A stretch of DNA of 64,000 nt from Photobacterium malacitanum (GTDB lineage Bacteria > Pseudomonadota > Gammaproteobacteria > Enterobacterales > Vibrionaceae). The notes below the pieces were generated by a model, which saw only the letters and a list, made by a program, of their open reading frames with translations, did no database searches and was not told where the DNA came from. This document shows positions 45,101 through 54,444 of this stretch, piece after piece (within the stretch, counting starts at the first letter, position 1; each line of letters opens with the position of its first letter). The stretch spans positions 62,001-126,000 of the forward strand of contig NZ_FYAK01000001.1 of the NCBI RefSeq assembly GCF_900185615.1, written 5' to 3'. The position numbers were made by a program, and so were the translations under genes.

Positions 45101-45131
45101 GTTCAACGTTTATTTTTTGCTGCTAAAAGCG

Positions 45132-45779
45132 TTATTCACCCGCAAGAAATTTCTTATCTAGCATACAGAATGCAAGCAGTAAATTTGCAGCAGCCGCATA
45201 GAAACCAAATTGGTCACGACGCTGACATTCTTCAGTAAATAGCGGTAACCAGTTTAGTAACATGGTATCGATGAATGACAACTGTGACTGCATTAATGCT
45301 TCACGCTGTTCTTCTGTTTGTTGCTGGTTACCCATGATAATGAGATTACCCATGAAGTCTAATTCAATCGCCAGGTGATCGGCTGGCTCATTAAAATCTT
45401 TATGTTGTGTAATATCAAAAGAAGCCATCAGTTCATGCATATCTTGAGCGGGTTTGTCGTTTAATAAACCCGTTGTGCCAACATACATTGATGCGTAAGG
45501 TAGCGCACCTGATTTAGGCGTACTTAGAAATAGACCGCAAAAGTCAGCAGCAAGTTCTAACTGTTCGTCACTACGAGCATGGGATTTTTTAATCGCAGCA
45601 CGGAAGTTATCCACTGGTGCTTTTAATTCTTCCGTCATACCAAGACCAGACAGAAACGTATACATCTCACCGCCATGATATTCATGTAAATCTGCATCAG
45701 TTAATTCGCGGGCGAAAAGTGATGACATCCACCAGTAGATTTCAGCACGTTGTTCGTTGAATGCGATAAATTCTTGCAT
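45132..45779 (-). CDS. torD: TorA maturation chaperone TorD
   Basis: This protein of about 215 residues belongs to the TorD/DmsD chaperone family. It binds apo-TorA and its Tat signal until the molybdenum cofactor is in place. N-terminal FNEQRAEIYWWMSSLFARELT and central LAADFCGLFLSTPKSGALPYASMYVG, followed by EPADHLAIELDFMGNLI, are typical. The frame extends to an ATG at 45794, but the ATG at 45779 has GGAG five to six bases upstream and gives the usual MQEFIAFNEQ start. It is third in torC-torA-torD but separated from torA by a strong hairpin. Confidence 0.92.
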   Translation of the reverse strand: MQEFIAFNEQRAEIYWWMSSLFARELTDADLHEYHGGEMYTFLSGLGMTEELKAPVDNFRAAIKKSHARSDEQLELAADFCGLFLSTPKSGALPYASMYVGTTGLLNDKPAQDMHELMASFDITQHKDFNEPADHLAIELDFMGNLIIMGNQQQTEEQREALMQSQLSFIDTMLLNWLPLFTEECQRRDQFGFYAAAANLLLAFCMLDKKFLAGE

Positions 45780-45867
45780 GGTCACTCCAGACATAAAACA
45801 TATTCAAATAAAGCAATTAGGCAGAGTATACCTAAGGGTTATTAGAATAGGTTCTAAAAAATGAAAT

Positions 45868-45898
45868 AAAGGCGATGAAATTATCGTTCATCGCCTTT
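45868..45898 (-). terminator. Hairpin between torA and torD
   Basis: AAAGGCGATGAA (45868-45879) and TTCATCGCCTTT (45887-45898) form a perfect 12-bp stem in the middle of the operon. On the minus strand the T-run after it is short, so it probably allows partial read-through. Confidence 0.75.
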
Positions 45899-45931
45899 AT
45901 AGGTTAATTCACTATGCTAACAATGGATTAA

Positions 45932-48460
45932 TTATTTATCCATTGCAGGGAATAGTGGGTCGATACCTTCTTCGTAGATAGGACCGTTAAAGCCTGTTAC
46001 TGCATGAACTGGACCAGTGTATTTTTCAATCTGAACCAGTGCAGCCGCCGCAGATGTTGCTTGCGCTAGGCTTGAACTACCGATGTCTTCAGTCAGTACG
46101 TTTGGATCGCCGTAAGTACAGATAGTGCCTGCTTTACCGCCTTCTAATGGGCTGTACCATGCACCTTCTTGTAGACGACAAACACCTGGTAGGTAATCGT
46201 CAGTCACAACAGCACCTGCCATTACTTGGCCACGGTCGTTGAAAACACGCACGATATCACCAGATTTAATACCACGTGCCGCAGCATCTTCAGTGTTGAT
46301 GAAGATAGGCTCACGGTCAGCTACAGCATAAGTTGCACGGAAATCCGTTGACGAACATAGCTGTGAGTGTAGGCGATCTTTCGGGTGCGTACTTTGCATA
46401 TTAATCGGGAAACGATCAGAGCGAGGACCACCGTGGCTACGTTCTGTTTTCTCGAACCACATTGGGTGACCTTGACAGTCGTTGTAACCCATATCTGCAA
46501 TAGTCTTACAGTAAATCTCAATCAAGCCTGATGCTGTACCTAGTGGCTCAAGATCGGGTTCGTTACGGAATGATTCGTGACGGATCCATTCTTTACCAGC
46601 AGGGAATTCAATGAAGCCTTCACCATCCCAGAATTTCTTGAAGTTAGGCATACGAACACCTAGACCACGACCTTGCAGACGCGCGCCGTTGTAGATTTCT
46701 TCAATCCACTCCATTTGCGTTTTACCGCCAGTGAATGCTTCTTCGCGGTTATAGCGAGAACATAATTCACTGAAGATTTCAAAGTCATCTTTAGACTCAA
46801 ACATTGGTTCAACAATCTTACGCAGAGCAATAACACCTGCGTTAGAGTGGTTGCCGTATTGCTCGATATCGTTGCGCTCGTAAGTGGTTGTTGCAGGTAA
46901 TACGATATCTGCAAAACGACACGTCGCTGTCCATTGGTGATCAATCGATACAACCGTTTGTAGCTTAGTCCACGCTTTGATCATCTTGTTACGATCTTGG
47001 TGGTGACCAAACGGGTTGTTACCACTGAAAATAGCCATCTTCATAAATGGATATTTGATCTTCTGACCGTTGTAATCGATGGTCTTGCCTGGGTTATCAA
47101 TACAGTCAACAAAACGTGCAACTGGAATGAAAGTAGAGTAACCGTTGTATGAACCGCTATGAATTGGGTCAACACCTGTTACACCACTAAAGCCAGACAT
47201 TAGTGGACCGTTAGAGGTGATAGAGCCCGCATCATTGTAGTGCCAGCCAAAGCCGAAACCACCACCTGGTAGACCGATTTGGCCCAACATTGCAGCAAGA
47301 ACAACCAACATCCAAGCATACTGCTCGCCGTGTTGCATACGCTGTAGACACCAGCCACCAATGATCTGAGTACGGCCTTTAGCCATAGTGCGAGCAAGAG
47401 CGCGAATATCATCAGCTTTGATACCACAAATCTTTTCTGCCCACTCAGGGTTTTTAGTAATGACGTCAGTTTCGCCTAATACGTAAGGCATAAACTTATC
47501 AAGACCCGTTGTGTAATCAGCAACGAATTCTTTGTTGTATAAGTTTTCGGTGTATAGCGTATGTGCAATCGCTAGCATTAATGGTACGTCAGTCTGTGGG
47601 TTAACACGGATCTGCTCACCACCAACGGCTTTTTGAGTGCTAGAAACCACTGGATCGACGTAGATCACCTTGATTTCTTTGTTCTTCACTTTCTCTGCAA
47701 GTTGCTCATAGTATTTGTATGGGCTGTGGTCTGGTACTAACCAACCCACTTGCAGGTTTTTAATTGGGTCAGAAGCCCACATCACGATAGTGTCAGTGTG
47801 CTCAAGCACTAGCGGCCATGATGTTTGTTGTTCGTAAACTTCCATTGCACCAGCAACGTAAGGAAGAATTACTTGTGCAGCACCAGTAGAGTAGTCACCC
47901 ATTTTACCTAGTGTTGTACCGTGAAGGCTAACACCACGCTTCATCATGGTACCTGCGTTATGCAGTTTACCTACTGACTGCCAACCTGTGTGACCTGCGT
48001 AAAGTGCGCTTGGACCAAAGTTGTTCTGTACGCGCTCCATTTCATGGTACATGAAGTCTAATGCTTGCGACCATGGCACACGTACAAAGCGGTTATTACC
48101 ACGTTGGGTTGTATCTGACTTGTAGCCTTGCTTTAGCCAATCGATACGAATCATTGGGTACTTAACACGTGCTGGGTTATACACCACTTCACGTACCGCT
48201 TGAATCATATCAGTTGGGTTTTTATCTTTTTCAAACGGTGTGGTTTCAGTCCATACACCATTGACAACTTTAGCGCGGAAAGCACCCCAGTGAGAACCTG
48301 ATAGTACTTCACCAGAGAAGCTTGCTTTCACTTCGTCAGCTGCCATTGCTTTGCGAGGAGCAAGCAGGCTAGTGCCAACAACTGACGCAGCACTTGCGAC
48401 GGCAAGGCCAGAAAGAAAGCGGCGGCGTGAAATGCCTGTTTTATTAGTTTGAGTCGCCAT
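45932..48460 (-). CDS. torA: Trimethylamine-N-oxide reductase TorA
   Basis: This 842-residue periplasmic molybdoenzyme reduces TMAO to trimethylamine as terminal reductase. The Tat signal SRRRFLSGLAVASAASVVGTSLL is followed by the DMSO-reductase-type molybdopterin fold: HWGAFRAKVVNG, HTGWQSVGKLHNAGTMMKRGVSLHG, the Ser-ligand region MGDYSTGAAQVILP, and DHQWTATCRFADIVLPATTTYERND. Length is close to E. coli TorA (848 aa). There is no iron-sulfur motif near the N-terminus, as expected. It lies about 90 bp after torC and receives electrons from it. Confidence 0.95.
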   Translation of the reverse strand: MATQTNKTGISRRRFLSGLAVASAASVVGTSLLAPRKAMAADEVKASFSGEVLSGSHWGAFRAKVVNGVWTETTPFEKDKNPTDMIQAVREVVYNPARVKYPMIRIDWLKQGYKSDTTQRGNNRFVRVPWSQALDFMYHEMERVQNNFGPSALYAGHTGWQSVGKLHNAGTMMKRGVSLHGTTLGKMGDYSTGAAQVILPYVAGAMEVYEQQTSWPLVLEHTDTIVMWASDPIKNLQVGWLVPDHSPYKYYEQLAEKVKNKEIKVIYVDPVVSSTQKAVGGEQIRVNPQTDVPLMLAIAHTLYTENLYNKEFVADYTTGLDKFMPYVLGETDVITKNPEWAEKICGIKADDIRALARTMAKGRTQIIGGWCLQRMQHGEQYAWMLVVLAAMLGQIGLPGGGFGFGWHYNDAGSITSNGPLMSGFSGVTGVDPIHSGSYNGYSTFIPVARFVDCIDNPGKTIDYNGQKIKYPFMKMAIFSGNNPFGHHQDRNKMIKAWTKLQTVVSIDHQWTATCRFADIVLPATTTYERNDIEQYGNHSNAGVIALRKIVEPMFESKDDFEIFSELCSRYNREEAFTGGKTQMEWIEEIYNGARLQGRGLGVRMPNFKKFWDGEGFIEFPAGKEWIRHESFRNEPDLEPLGTASGLIEIYCKTIADMGYNDCQGHPMWFEKTERSHGGPRSDRFPINMQSTHPKDRLHSQLCSSTDFRATYAVADREPIFINTEDAAARGIKSGDIVRVFNDRGQVMAGAVVTDDYLPGVCRLQEGAWYSPLEGGKAGTICTYGDPNVLTEDIGSSSLAQATSAAAALVQIEKYTGPVHAVTGFNGPIYEEGIDPLFPAMDK

Positions 48461-48553
48461 AGTTGGAGAATCCTTAAACTTTAATTTTTATCGATGGGGC
48501 GGGGATAACAATTATCGCCCGCCTATCATTTAATCGTTTATTGGTGCGCTGGA

Positions 48554-49720
48554 TTAATGCGCGCCAGCACCACCTGTATCGCTGCCGTGGTTCTGAAGAT
48601 ATTTAAGCAGAGTACGTTCTTCAGTCTTAGTCAGACGGTAGTAAGAGCTCATGGCTTTCAGACTTGCGATCCAGCCATTTGCAGTAAAATGGCCTGGGTC
48701 TGGCGCCGCGTGACAAGCGTTACATGTAGACGCGTACATATCTTCTGCATAGTTCCAGATTGGCTTGATACTATCAATCATGTCTGTCTTAGTGATCCAA
48801 CCTTGAACACTGATGTTTTGCCATACAATGTTAGTTGCAGGATCAGTTTCTTCTTTAATGATTTTCTCGTTCGCTTTGATTTCGCCGCGGATAGTTGCCT
48901 TAAAGACACGTTTACCCATGTACTCAGTCATTACGCGACCTTTACCTGATTTCTCTAACCAGCCGTTTACTTCAACTTTTAGCATATCGCCTTTACGTTC
49001 AAGTACTGTAACTTCAGAAGCAGGTAGTAATTTACCTTCTGATTTACCTTTTGGATCATCAGTTGCAAAGATATCTTTTTCGCCTAGAGAGTAAAGCTTC
49101 TCTGCTGTTGCACCTTGAGTCGTTGCTTCAGCTTGTAGGTTTTGGAAATCTTTCTGGAAACCGCCAGCCATGTTTGGTAGTTCGTGTGCAATACCTTTGT
49201 GACACTCAATACAGTTCATGTCTTTCGCGGCAGCTTCAGTCATTGCAGTTGCTGCTTCTGGAGACTGTTTAGCGTGATCCATTGCAGAATAGTTGTGACA
49301 GCTCTTACACGTTTTAGAGTTGCTGTCAGACATACGCTTCCAAACAATCTGAGCTAGCTCTAGGCGGTGCTCTTCAAATTTTTCAGGTGTATCGATTTTC
49401 TTAGTAACGTATTGGTTGTATACATCTTTCCAAGCGCCTAATTTACGCTCTAGCTTACCAGGGAAATCTTTAGGCTGATGACAGTCAACACATTCAGCAC
49501 GAACACCAGAAGCATTTTTGAAGTGTACAGACTGCTTATATTCTTCGTAGTTCTGTTGCATGGTATGACAGCCAATACAGAATTCAGTCTGAGAGGCATG
49601 TTCAAAACCTTTGTGGACGGCAACAACACCAGCCAGAGTGATACCTATACCGACAAGAACAAGCGCAAGAATAGAATACTTGCTGCTTGGCTTCGTCAAC
49701 ATCTGCCAAATTTTTTTCAT
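48554..49720 (-). CDS. torC: Pentaheme c-type cytochrome TorC
   Basis: This protein of about 388 residues is anchored by one N-terminal helix (YSILALVLVGIGITLAGVVAV). Four CxxCH heme sites form a NapC/NirT domain (CIGCH, CVDCH, CKSCH, CIECH), and a fifth is in a C-terminal domain (CNACH). It passes electrons from menaquinol to TorA. It aligns closely with E. coli TorC, for example EEYKQSVHFKNASGVRAECVDCH and ERTLLKYLQNH. The frame extends five residues to 49735; MKKIWQML at 49720 resembles the E. coli start (MRKLWNAL) and is preferred. Confidence 0.93.
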   Translation of the reverse strand: MKKIWQMLTKPSSKYSILALVLVGIGITLAGVVAVHKGFEHASQTEFCIGCHTMQQNYEEYKQSVHFKNASGVRAECVDCHQPKDFPGKLERKLGAWKDVYNQYVTKKIDTPEKFEEHRLELAQIVWKRMSDSNSKTCKSCHNYSAMDHAKQSPEAATAMTEAAAKDMNCIECHKGIAHELPNMAGGFQKDFQNLQAEATTQGATAEKLYSLGEKDIFATDDPKGKSEGKLLPASEVTVLERKGDMLKVEVNGWLEKSGKGRVMTEYMGKRVFKATIRGEIKANEKIIKEETDPATNIVWQNISVQGWITKTDMIDSIKPIWNYAEDMYASTCNACHAAPDPGHFTANGWIASLKAMSSYYRLTKTEERTLLKYLQNHGSDTGGAGAH

Positions 49721-49802
49721 TTTGAAAGATTCCATTTAAAAAGAATGCACACCGTAGGGTACGGTGACGGTTAAAATTTTATGGGGTAATCTTATTGTCA
49801 CG

Positions 49803-49855
49803 ATATGAATAAGGTTAACGCTACGAATGAATAGCAAAGGCATAGTTATGACAAA
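49803..49855 (-). promoter_or_regulatory. Candidate TorR boxes upstream of torC
   Basis: On the minus strand TTATTCATAT (49803-49812), CTATTCATTC (49825-49834) and a weaker TTTGTCATAA (49846-49855) resemble the tor box CTGTTCATAT. They are spaced 21-22 bp (two helical turns), between torC and torR. Confidence 0.55.
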
Positions 49856-49919
49856 TTGTGAATGGTCTTAGTTTGTGCTACCGTTCAGTTAGAAAGCCAA
49901 AAACTAAAAAGAGAACGAC

Positions 49920-50633
49920 ATGACCCATCACGTACTTGTTGTAGAAGATGAAATTGTTACCCGCACAAAATTGGTTGGGTATTTTGAGAACGAAGGATAC
50001 AAGGTTAGCCAAGCAGACAGTGGCGCACAGATGCGCGAGATTATGGCAACGGAAAAAATTGACCTTGTAATGCTAGATATTAACCTGCCAGGTGAAGATG
50101 GTTTAATGCTAACTCGTGAGCTGCGTAGTCGCTCTGAAGTTGGCATTATTTTAGTCACAGGGCGTACTGATAGTATCGATAGAATTGTCGGTTTAGAGAT
50201 GGGCGCAGACGACTATGTTACTAAGCCTTTTGAACTGCGTGAACTGTTAGTTAGAGTGAAAAACTTGTTATGGCGCATGACCTTAGTAGAAAAAGCGCGT
50301 GATGAGACTATGGTTGAAATGCAGGAAGATAACATCATTCGTTTTGGTGAGTGGCAGTTTGATATTAACAAGCGCGCACTGACTCATAACGGCCTGCCTG
50401 TGAAGTTAACTAAAGCTGAATATGAGCTGTTAGTTGCCTTCTCATCACACCCTAATGTAGTGCTTAGCCGTGAGCGTATTTTGAACATGTTAAGCCATCG
50501 AGTTGAAGCACCAAATGACAGAACCATCGATGTTTTAATCCGTCGTATGCGTTCGAAAATGGAACTAGATCCAAAGAATCCACAGATTTTTGTTACCGTT
50601 CACGGCGAAGGTTATATGTTTGCTGGGGACTAA
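49920..50633 (+). CDS. torR: Response regulator TorR
   Basis: This is a 237-residue OmpR/PhoB-type response regulator. The receiver domain has acidic residues VVEDE (8-12), the phospho-accepting Asp53 (MLDINLPGEDG) and the conserved Lys in YVTKPFE. The C-terminal winged helix has KLTKAEYELLVAFSSHPNVVLSRERIL and DRTIDVLIRRMRSKME. TorR activates torCAD when the sensor TorS, with TorT, detects TMAO. It is divergent from torC as in E. coli. No torS or torT is present in this window. Confidence 0.92.
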   Translation: MTHHVLVVEDEIVTRTKLVGYFENEGYKVSQADSGAQMREIMATEKIDLVMLDINLPGEDGLMLTRELRSRSEVGIILVTGRTDSIDRIVGLEMGADDYVTKPFELRELLVRVKNLLWRMTLVEKARDETMVEMQEDNIIRFGEWQFDINKRALTHNGLPVKLTKAEYELLVAFSSHPNVVLSRERILNMLSHRVEAPNDRTIDVLIRRMRSKMELDPKNPQIFVTVHGEGYMFAGD

Positions 50634-50697
50634 TTAATGTCGATATTGAGTTGCTATCGTTGAATTGTTAACAAATATTTATGACATAAATTGACAT

Positions 50698-50735
50698 AAA
50701 AATGCCCTATTTAAAGCAAATAGGGCATTTTTTTT
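50698..50735. terminator. Terminator of torR
   Basis: AAAAATGCCCTATTT pairs with AAATAGGGCATTTTTTTT around AAAGC, about 65 bp past the torR stop. It is strong in both directions. Confidence 0.92.
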
Positions 50736-50964
50736 GGGTTTCAGGTAAGCCATTTTTTGATTTAAATCATGATTTTGCGAGATATTTTTTTGGGTCAAAA
50801 AGGAACAAAATGCATTATTGAGAATCATTATTAATAACGAGTAGTTTTTGTAACTATGTGGTAACAATATTTGTGGTAGGCATTATCTTTTATGGAGCAA
50901 ATCAATAACGACAACCTTGAAAAATGAAATCTTATGAACATGTATTTTGAGTAATATTCCCTTG

Positions 50965-50995
50965 AAAAATCGATTTTATACAAAAATCGATTTTT
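50965..50995. repeat. AT-rich hairpin between torR and panP
   Basis: AAAAATCGATTTT occurs twice, and each copy is itself almost palindromic, so the pair can form a terminator-like hairpin ending in T residues. No gene upstream needs it, so it might end a small RNA. Confidence 0.45.
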
Positions 50996-51048
50996 AAGTG
51001 GGTAATCGAATAAATATAGAGAAGGGTAAAAGGGACTATTTTATGGGG

Positions 51049-51102
51049 CTATTCATACTATAATCATCCACTGTTCATAGTTAGATCGCGAGTTATTCAT
51101 AA
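51049..51102 (+). promoter_or_regulatory. Array of three TorR-box-like decamers with no gene downstream
   Basis: CTATTCATAC (51049-51058), CTGTTCATAG (51071-51080) and TTATTCATAA (51093-51102) match the tor box CTGTTCATAT at 8, 9 and 8 of 10 positions. They are spaced exactly 22 bp apart in the same direction. A sequence shared with the torR upstream region, TACCGTTCAGTT, follows at about 51127. Confidence 0.45.
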
Positions 51103-51209
51103 AATAGTCATATATTGAATACCGTTTACCGTTCAGTTTAATGAAAGAAATAGGCAAAAAATGCGATATAAGCTAAATATTCGTAAAATAACGTATAGAA
51201 ATAAAGGCG

Positions 51210-52874
51210 TTATATATCATTTTTTGTTCTTTTTTCTATTATTTGTTCAGTCAAATTAACGATTTCAGGCAGACTAATTGTACTTTGTTGCGCTAGTTGC
51301 TGCTGCTCACTCAATACATTTTCCAAAATGTCAGTGGTTGTGAGCGGGTTAGCTAGTACCACACGAAAGACCGTTGTTGGTTTACGTTGCCATTTTTCTG
51401 GAGTGATACGAGTACGTGATACAAACGATTTGCCAGATTCTCGCTGCCGTTTTTGAATAAATTGAGTGAGATCGTTTAATAGCTCTAATAGCTGATCTCG
51501 CTGCTCTGGTGTTGCTTGTAGTAATGCTTGTTGTGTTTTTGCTGGTACATAGCGATAAGTAAGCAAGCATAATTCTGGGTGAGTGACTAATTCAAACTCA
51601 GGGTGTTGTTCAATGCAATGAGCAAAGTAATGGGCTTTTTCGATACTATTATTGATCAACAATTCATAGCCAGGACGGCTAATAATATTCATGCTGGCAT
51701 ACAGAAGCATTGCCATTCCACTGCGCGAACCCTCAAGGGTATGACTCCCTAGATCTTTAGAGCCTTTACGAAGAATATATTCAGCATGATGTTCAATGGC
51801 CGTCATTAACTCTGGATTTTTAAATATCACCATGCCAGCTCCCATTGGAATATAGAGCTGTTTATGGGCATCAATGGTAATCGAATCGGCACGTTCGATC
51901 CCTTTAAGTAAATGCCGGTATTTATTTGACATTAATGTTGCACCACCCCAAGCGGCGTCAACATGAAAATGACACTGATGTTCTGCGGCAATGTCTGCGA
52001 GTTGATCAAGAGGATCAATATTGCCAGTCTCAGTAGTACCTGCAATGCCAATGATGGCAAAAGGTTTAATATTGTTACGCTTTAAATCTGTCAGTGTTGT
52101 TTGTAGAGCATCAAGATCAACCCGGTTATTATCATCGGTTTTAATTGCGATAAGACTGTCACGCCCTATACCTAATACATCTGCTGCTTTTTTAAGAGAG
52201 TAGTGACCACGCTCAGAGACTAAAATCGCAAGATCATCATAGCCATAATGTCGCATTGCGCGCAGTAGTCCTTGCTGACCAACGCCTGTAAATTCACCAT
52301 CAGGTTGTAATGCGGCATTACGGGCAACCCAGAGTGCTGTAATGTTAGCGATGGTACCACCAGAACAAAAAGCCCCTAAAGAATGGTCGGCACTGTGCAT
52401 CCATTGTTGATAGAAACTTTCATTTTGATTGAAGATTAACTTATGCAGCATACCCAATACTTGGCGCTCAAGTGGCGTAAACGCTTTTGAGGTTTCTATT
52501 TTTACTAAGTTTTGGTTAAGTGCAATCATGATTTTAGATAAAGGCATCATGAAGTAAGGCAGGGCAGAAGTCATGTGACCAATAAATGTCGGTGCTGCAG
52601 TATGGACAGATTGAGCCACTAATTTATTGAGCAATAATTGGGTATGATCAGAAACAAACGATGGAAGTTCAGGAATATTGGCGTTAGAGAAATCTTTTTC
52701 AATTTCTGCCAGCGGTTTTTCCGTGGCTGCGATATGGGTACGCAGAAACTCATTGAGATTTTCTGACAGTTCTTTTTCAATCAAGCCTAAGGTTGAATCC
52801 GGAGCTTCTGGTACAGTGAAAATGCGATGCAAGGATTCTAGAGATGCATCAGCAGTACGATTATTAGCCGCCAT
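51210..52874 (-). CDS. panP: Pyridoxal-dependent aspartate 1-decarboxylase PanP
   Basis: This is a 554-residue group II PLP decarboxylase of the PanP type known from Vibrio. It makes beta-alanine from aspartate for pantothenate and CoA synthesis, replacing PanD. The PLP lysine is in SITIDAHKQLYIPMGAG, with the usual HVDAAWGGA upstream and the cofactor-phosphate region CSGGTIANITALWVARN. It is longer at the N-terminus than glutamate decarboxylases. The gene stands alone. A glutamate-decarboxylase function cannot be excluded by eye but the length and texture favour PanP. Confidence 0.83.
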   Translation of the reverse strand: MAANNRTADASLESLHRIFTVPEAPDSTLGLIEKELSENLNEFLRTHIAATEKPLAEIEKDFSNANIPELPSFVSDHTQLLLNKLVAQSVHTAAPTFIGHMTSALPYFMMPLSKIMIALNQNLVKIETSKAFTPLERQVLGMLHKLIFNQNESFYQQWMHSADHSLGAFCSGGTIANITALWVARNAALQPDGEFTGVGQQGLLRAMRHYGYDDLAILVSERGHYSLKKAADVLGIGRDSLIAIKTDDNNRVDLDALQTTLTDLKRNNIKPFAIIGIAGTTETGNIDPLDQLADIAAEHQCHFHVDAAWGGATLMSNKYRHLLKGIERADSITIDAHKQLYIPMGAGMVIFKNPELMTAIEHHAEYILRKGSKDLGSHTLEGSRSGMAMLLYASMNIISRPGYELLINNSIEKAHYFAHCIEQHPEFELVTHPELCLLTYRYVPAKTQQALLQATPEQRDQLLELLNDLTQFIQKRQRESGKSFVSRTRITPEKWQRKPTTVFRVVLANPLTTTDILENVLSEQQQLAQQSTISLPEIVNLTEQIIEKRTKNDI

Positions 52875-53036
52875 AATTTATTTAACGTTTCCATAACTTT
52901 GGCAAAGAGTGTTCAATCTAATCGATATTTTGATGGATGTCTCGAATTATTTCGGAATGGTTAAATTACAACCACTCCGAAATATAAGCCAGTTATTCAC
53001 AATAAACTCAAGCAATAGCTATTAATTGCAACGTCA

Positions 53037-54029
53037 TTAGAATTTATAGTTTAAGCCAGCACTGACTAAGACATCGTTACTGTCATAAAAGTTAATATTT
53101 GATTGGGTTGAGCTGTAACCAATCAGAGAAACTAAGCCCCAGTTTTTCCAATTAAAGGGTTGGTTATATTCATACGCTAAGAATGCACCAAACTTATTAT
53201 CTTGTTGTTTTTTATTAAAAACGGGATGGGTGGCATCAAATAACGCTTTTTTGTAGCTTAGTGTAAACGCAAGGCTAGATTGAGGTAACAGTTGAATAAT
53301 GGTTGCAGCTGCGCCATAAATATTATTGCTCATGGCACGACCATCAGCATCAATATTGGTGTAGTTGACCGCTGTGCGCAGAATTAAGCTACGGCTAAAA
53401 GGCTGAACAAATGTCCCTTCAGTATAAAGGACGTTAGCATTACGGTTAAGGGATGCTTTTTCATTATTGGTTAGATTTAGGAAAGGATCGTTGCCACTGT
53501 TCTCATGATCAACACTGAACTTACCGTAGGCAATTTGACCAGAAAAACGTGATCCACGAATATTATCCAGTTTGACGCTAAAGGCATTAATATTAGAGTT
53601 TGTTTTGCTGCGTTTTACACCTTGTAGGTAAGGGTCTTGCCATGTTTTTTGGCTTAATAAGCCTGGAATATAGCTGAGAGTGAGTGTTGAGGTATCGGCA
53701 AATTTTTGTCGGTATCCTGCTTCAATATGAAAACGGCCCAGTGCGATGTCTGAGCGGCTGGTACCAAAATAAAGTTGTTTGTCACCGCTATTAAAGGTGT
53801 AGTTTACGCTACCAATGGGGGCGACAAACATTTTAGTCTGATCATTACCATTATTATTTAAGTTTTCAGTCGTATGGTTATCACTATTAAATTGCGAATT
53901 TGATTTGTTGTAGCCAACCATTAAAGAAATTTCACCGCCAATACCTGGTGTCCAATCGACAGGTTTTGCCATCGCTGTCGTGGAAATGATTGTAGTAGCA
54001 ATTAAGCTCACAGTGAGTAATGGTTTCAT
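53037..54029 (-). CDS. DUF2860 family outer-membrane beta-barrel protein
   Basis: This is a 330-residue protein with a Sec signal (MKPLLTVSLIATTIISTTAMA) and alternating-residue strands throughout. It ends in an aromatic residue (SAGLNYKF), typical of outer-membrane barrels recognised by BAM. The start of the mature part (WTPGIGGEISLMVGYNKSNSQF) fits DUF2860, a family common in Vibrio whose role is unknown. The frame extends to 54089, but the ATG at 54029 has AGGAAAC seven bases upstream and starts the signal peptide. It is a single gene. Confidence 0.75.
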   Translation of the reverse strand: MKPLLTVSLIATTIISTTAMAKPVDWTPGIGGEISLMVGYNKSNSQFNSDNHTTENLNNNGNDQTKMFVAPIGSVNYTFNSGDKQLYFGTSRSDIALGRFHIEAGYRQKFADTSTLTLSYIPGLLSQKTWQDPYLQGVKRSKTNSNINAFSVKLDNIRGSRFSGQIAYGKFSVDHENSGNDPFLNLTNNEKASLNRNANVLYTEGTFVQPFSRSLILRTAVNYTNIDADGRAMSNNIYGAAATIIQLLPQSSLAFTLSYKKALFDATHPVFNKKQQDNKFGAFLAYEYNQPFNWKNWGLVSLIGYSSTQSNINFYDSNDVLVSAGLNYKF

Positions 54030-54213
54030 TTGGTTTCCTATAAATAAGCTACATATATATATGGTAGTACGCCATTTTATTGATGGCATCGCATGGATAT
54101 ATACAGTGCTAACAGTGTGATCAGAGTTATAATTATTGTAATTGATATTGATTTTCTGAACAATCTAACCATACAATTAGGTTAACAAAATGTTACAAAT
54201 TAATAGGTGGTTA

Positions 54214-54306
54214 ATGATGAATATTGAATTAAAAATAGCGCTAGTAACCGTAACGATTACGCTTTTTACACTGGCAAGTTATGGGCTAGTTGCTCTGCAT
54301 GCGTAA
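54214..54306 (+). CDS. Putative 30-residue membrane peptide
   Basis: This short frame (MMNIELKIALVTVTITLFTLASYGLVALHA) is preceded by a strong ribosome site AGGTGG at ideal spacing. Fifteen or more hydrophobic residues form one likely transmembrane helix. It is too short for usual gene calling. No homologue is recognised; it could be a small regulator or an accessory of a membrane complex. It sits alone between the divergent DUF2860 and patatin genes. Its translation is inferred from the ribosome site and composition. Confidence 0.45.
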   Translation: MMNIELKIALVTVTITLFTLASYGLVALHA

Positions 54307-54444
54307 TACTAAAAGTAACCTAGATTAAATAATTATCATGAAATGTTATAAATAGTATTTTCTATAGGTATGCGTAGATTGTATATTCGATTCTCTTAGG
54401 TATATTAATGGTATGCTGTTAGGCATATTAAACAGGGAGAAGAG

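Noticed and set aside
50819..50836. Fur box and RyhB-like small RNA after torR
   Set aside because: GAGAATCATTATTAATA resembles part of a Fur site, but no RyhB core sequence follows.
50679..50867. 62-codon minus-strand open frame downstream of torR
   Set aside because: It runs through the torR terminator hairpin and has no plausible ribosome-binding site.
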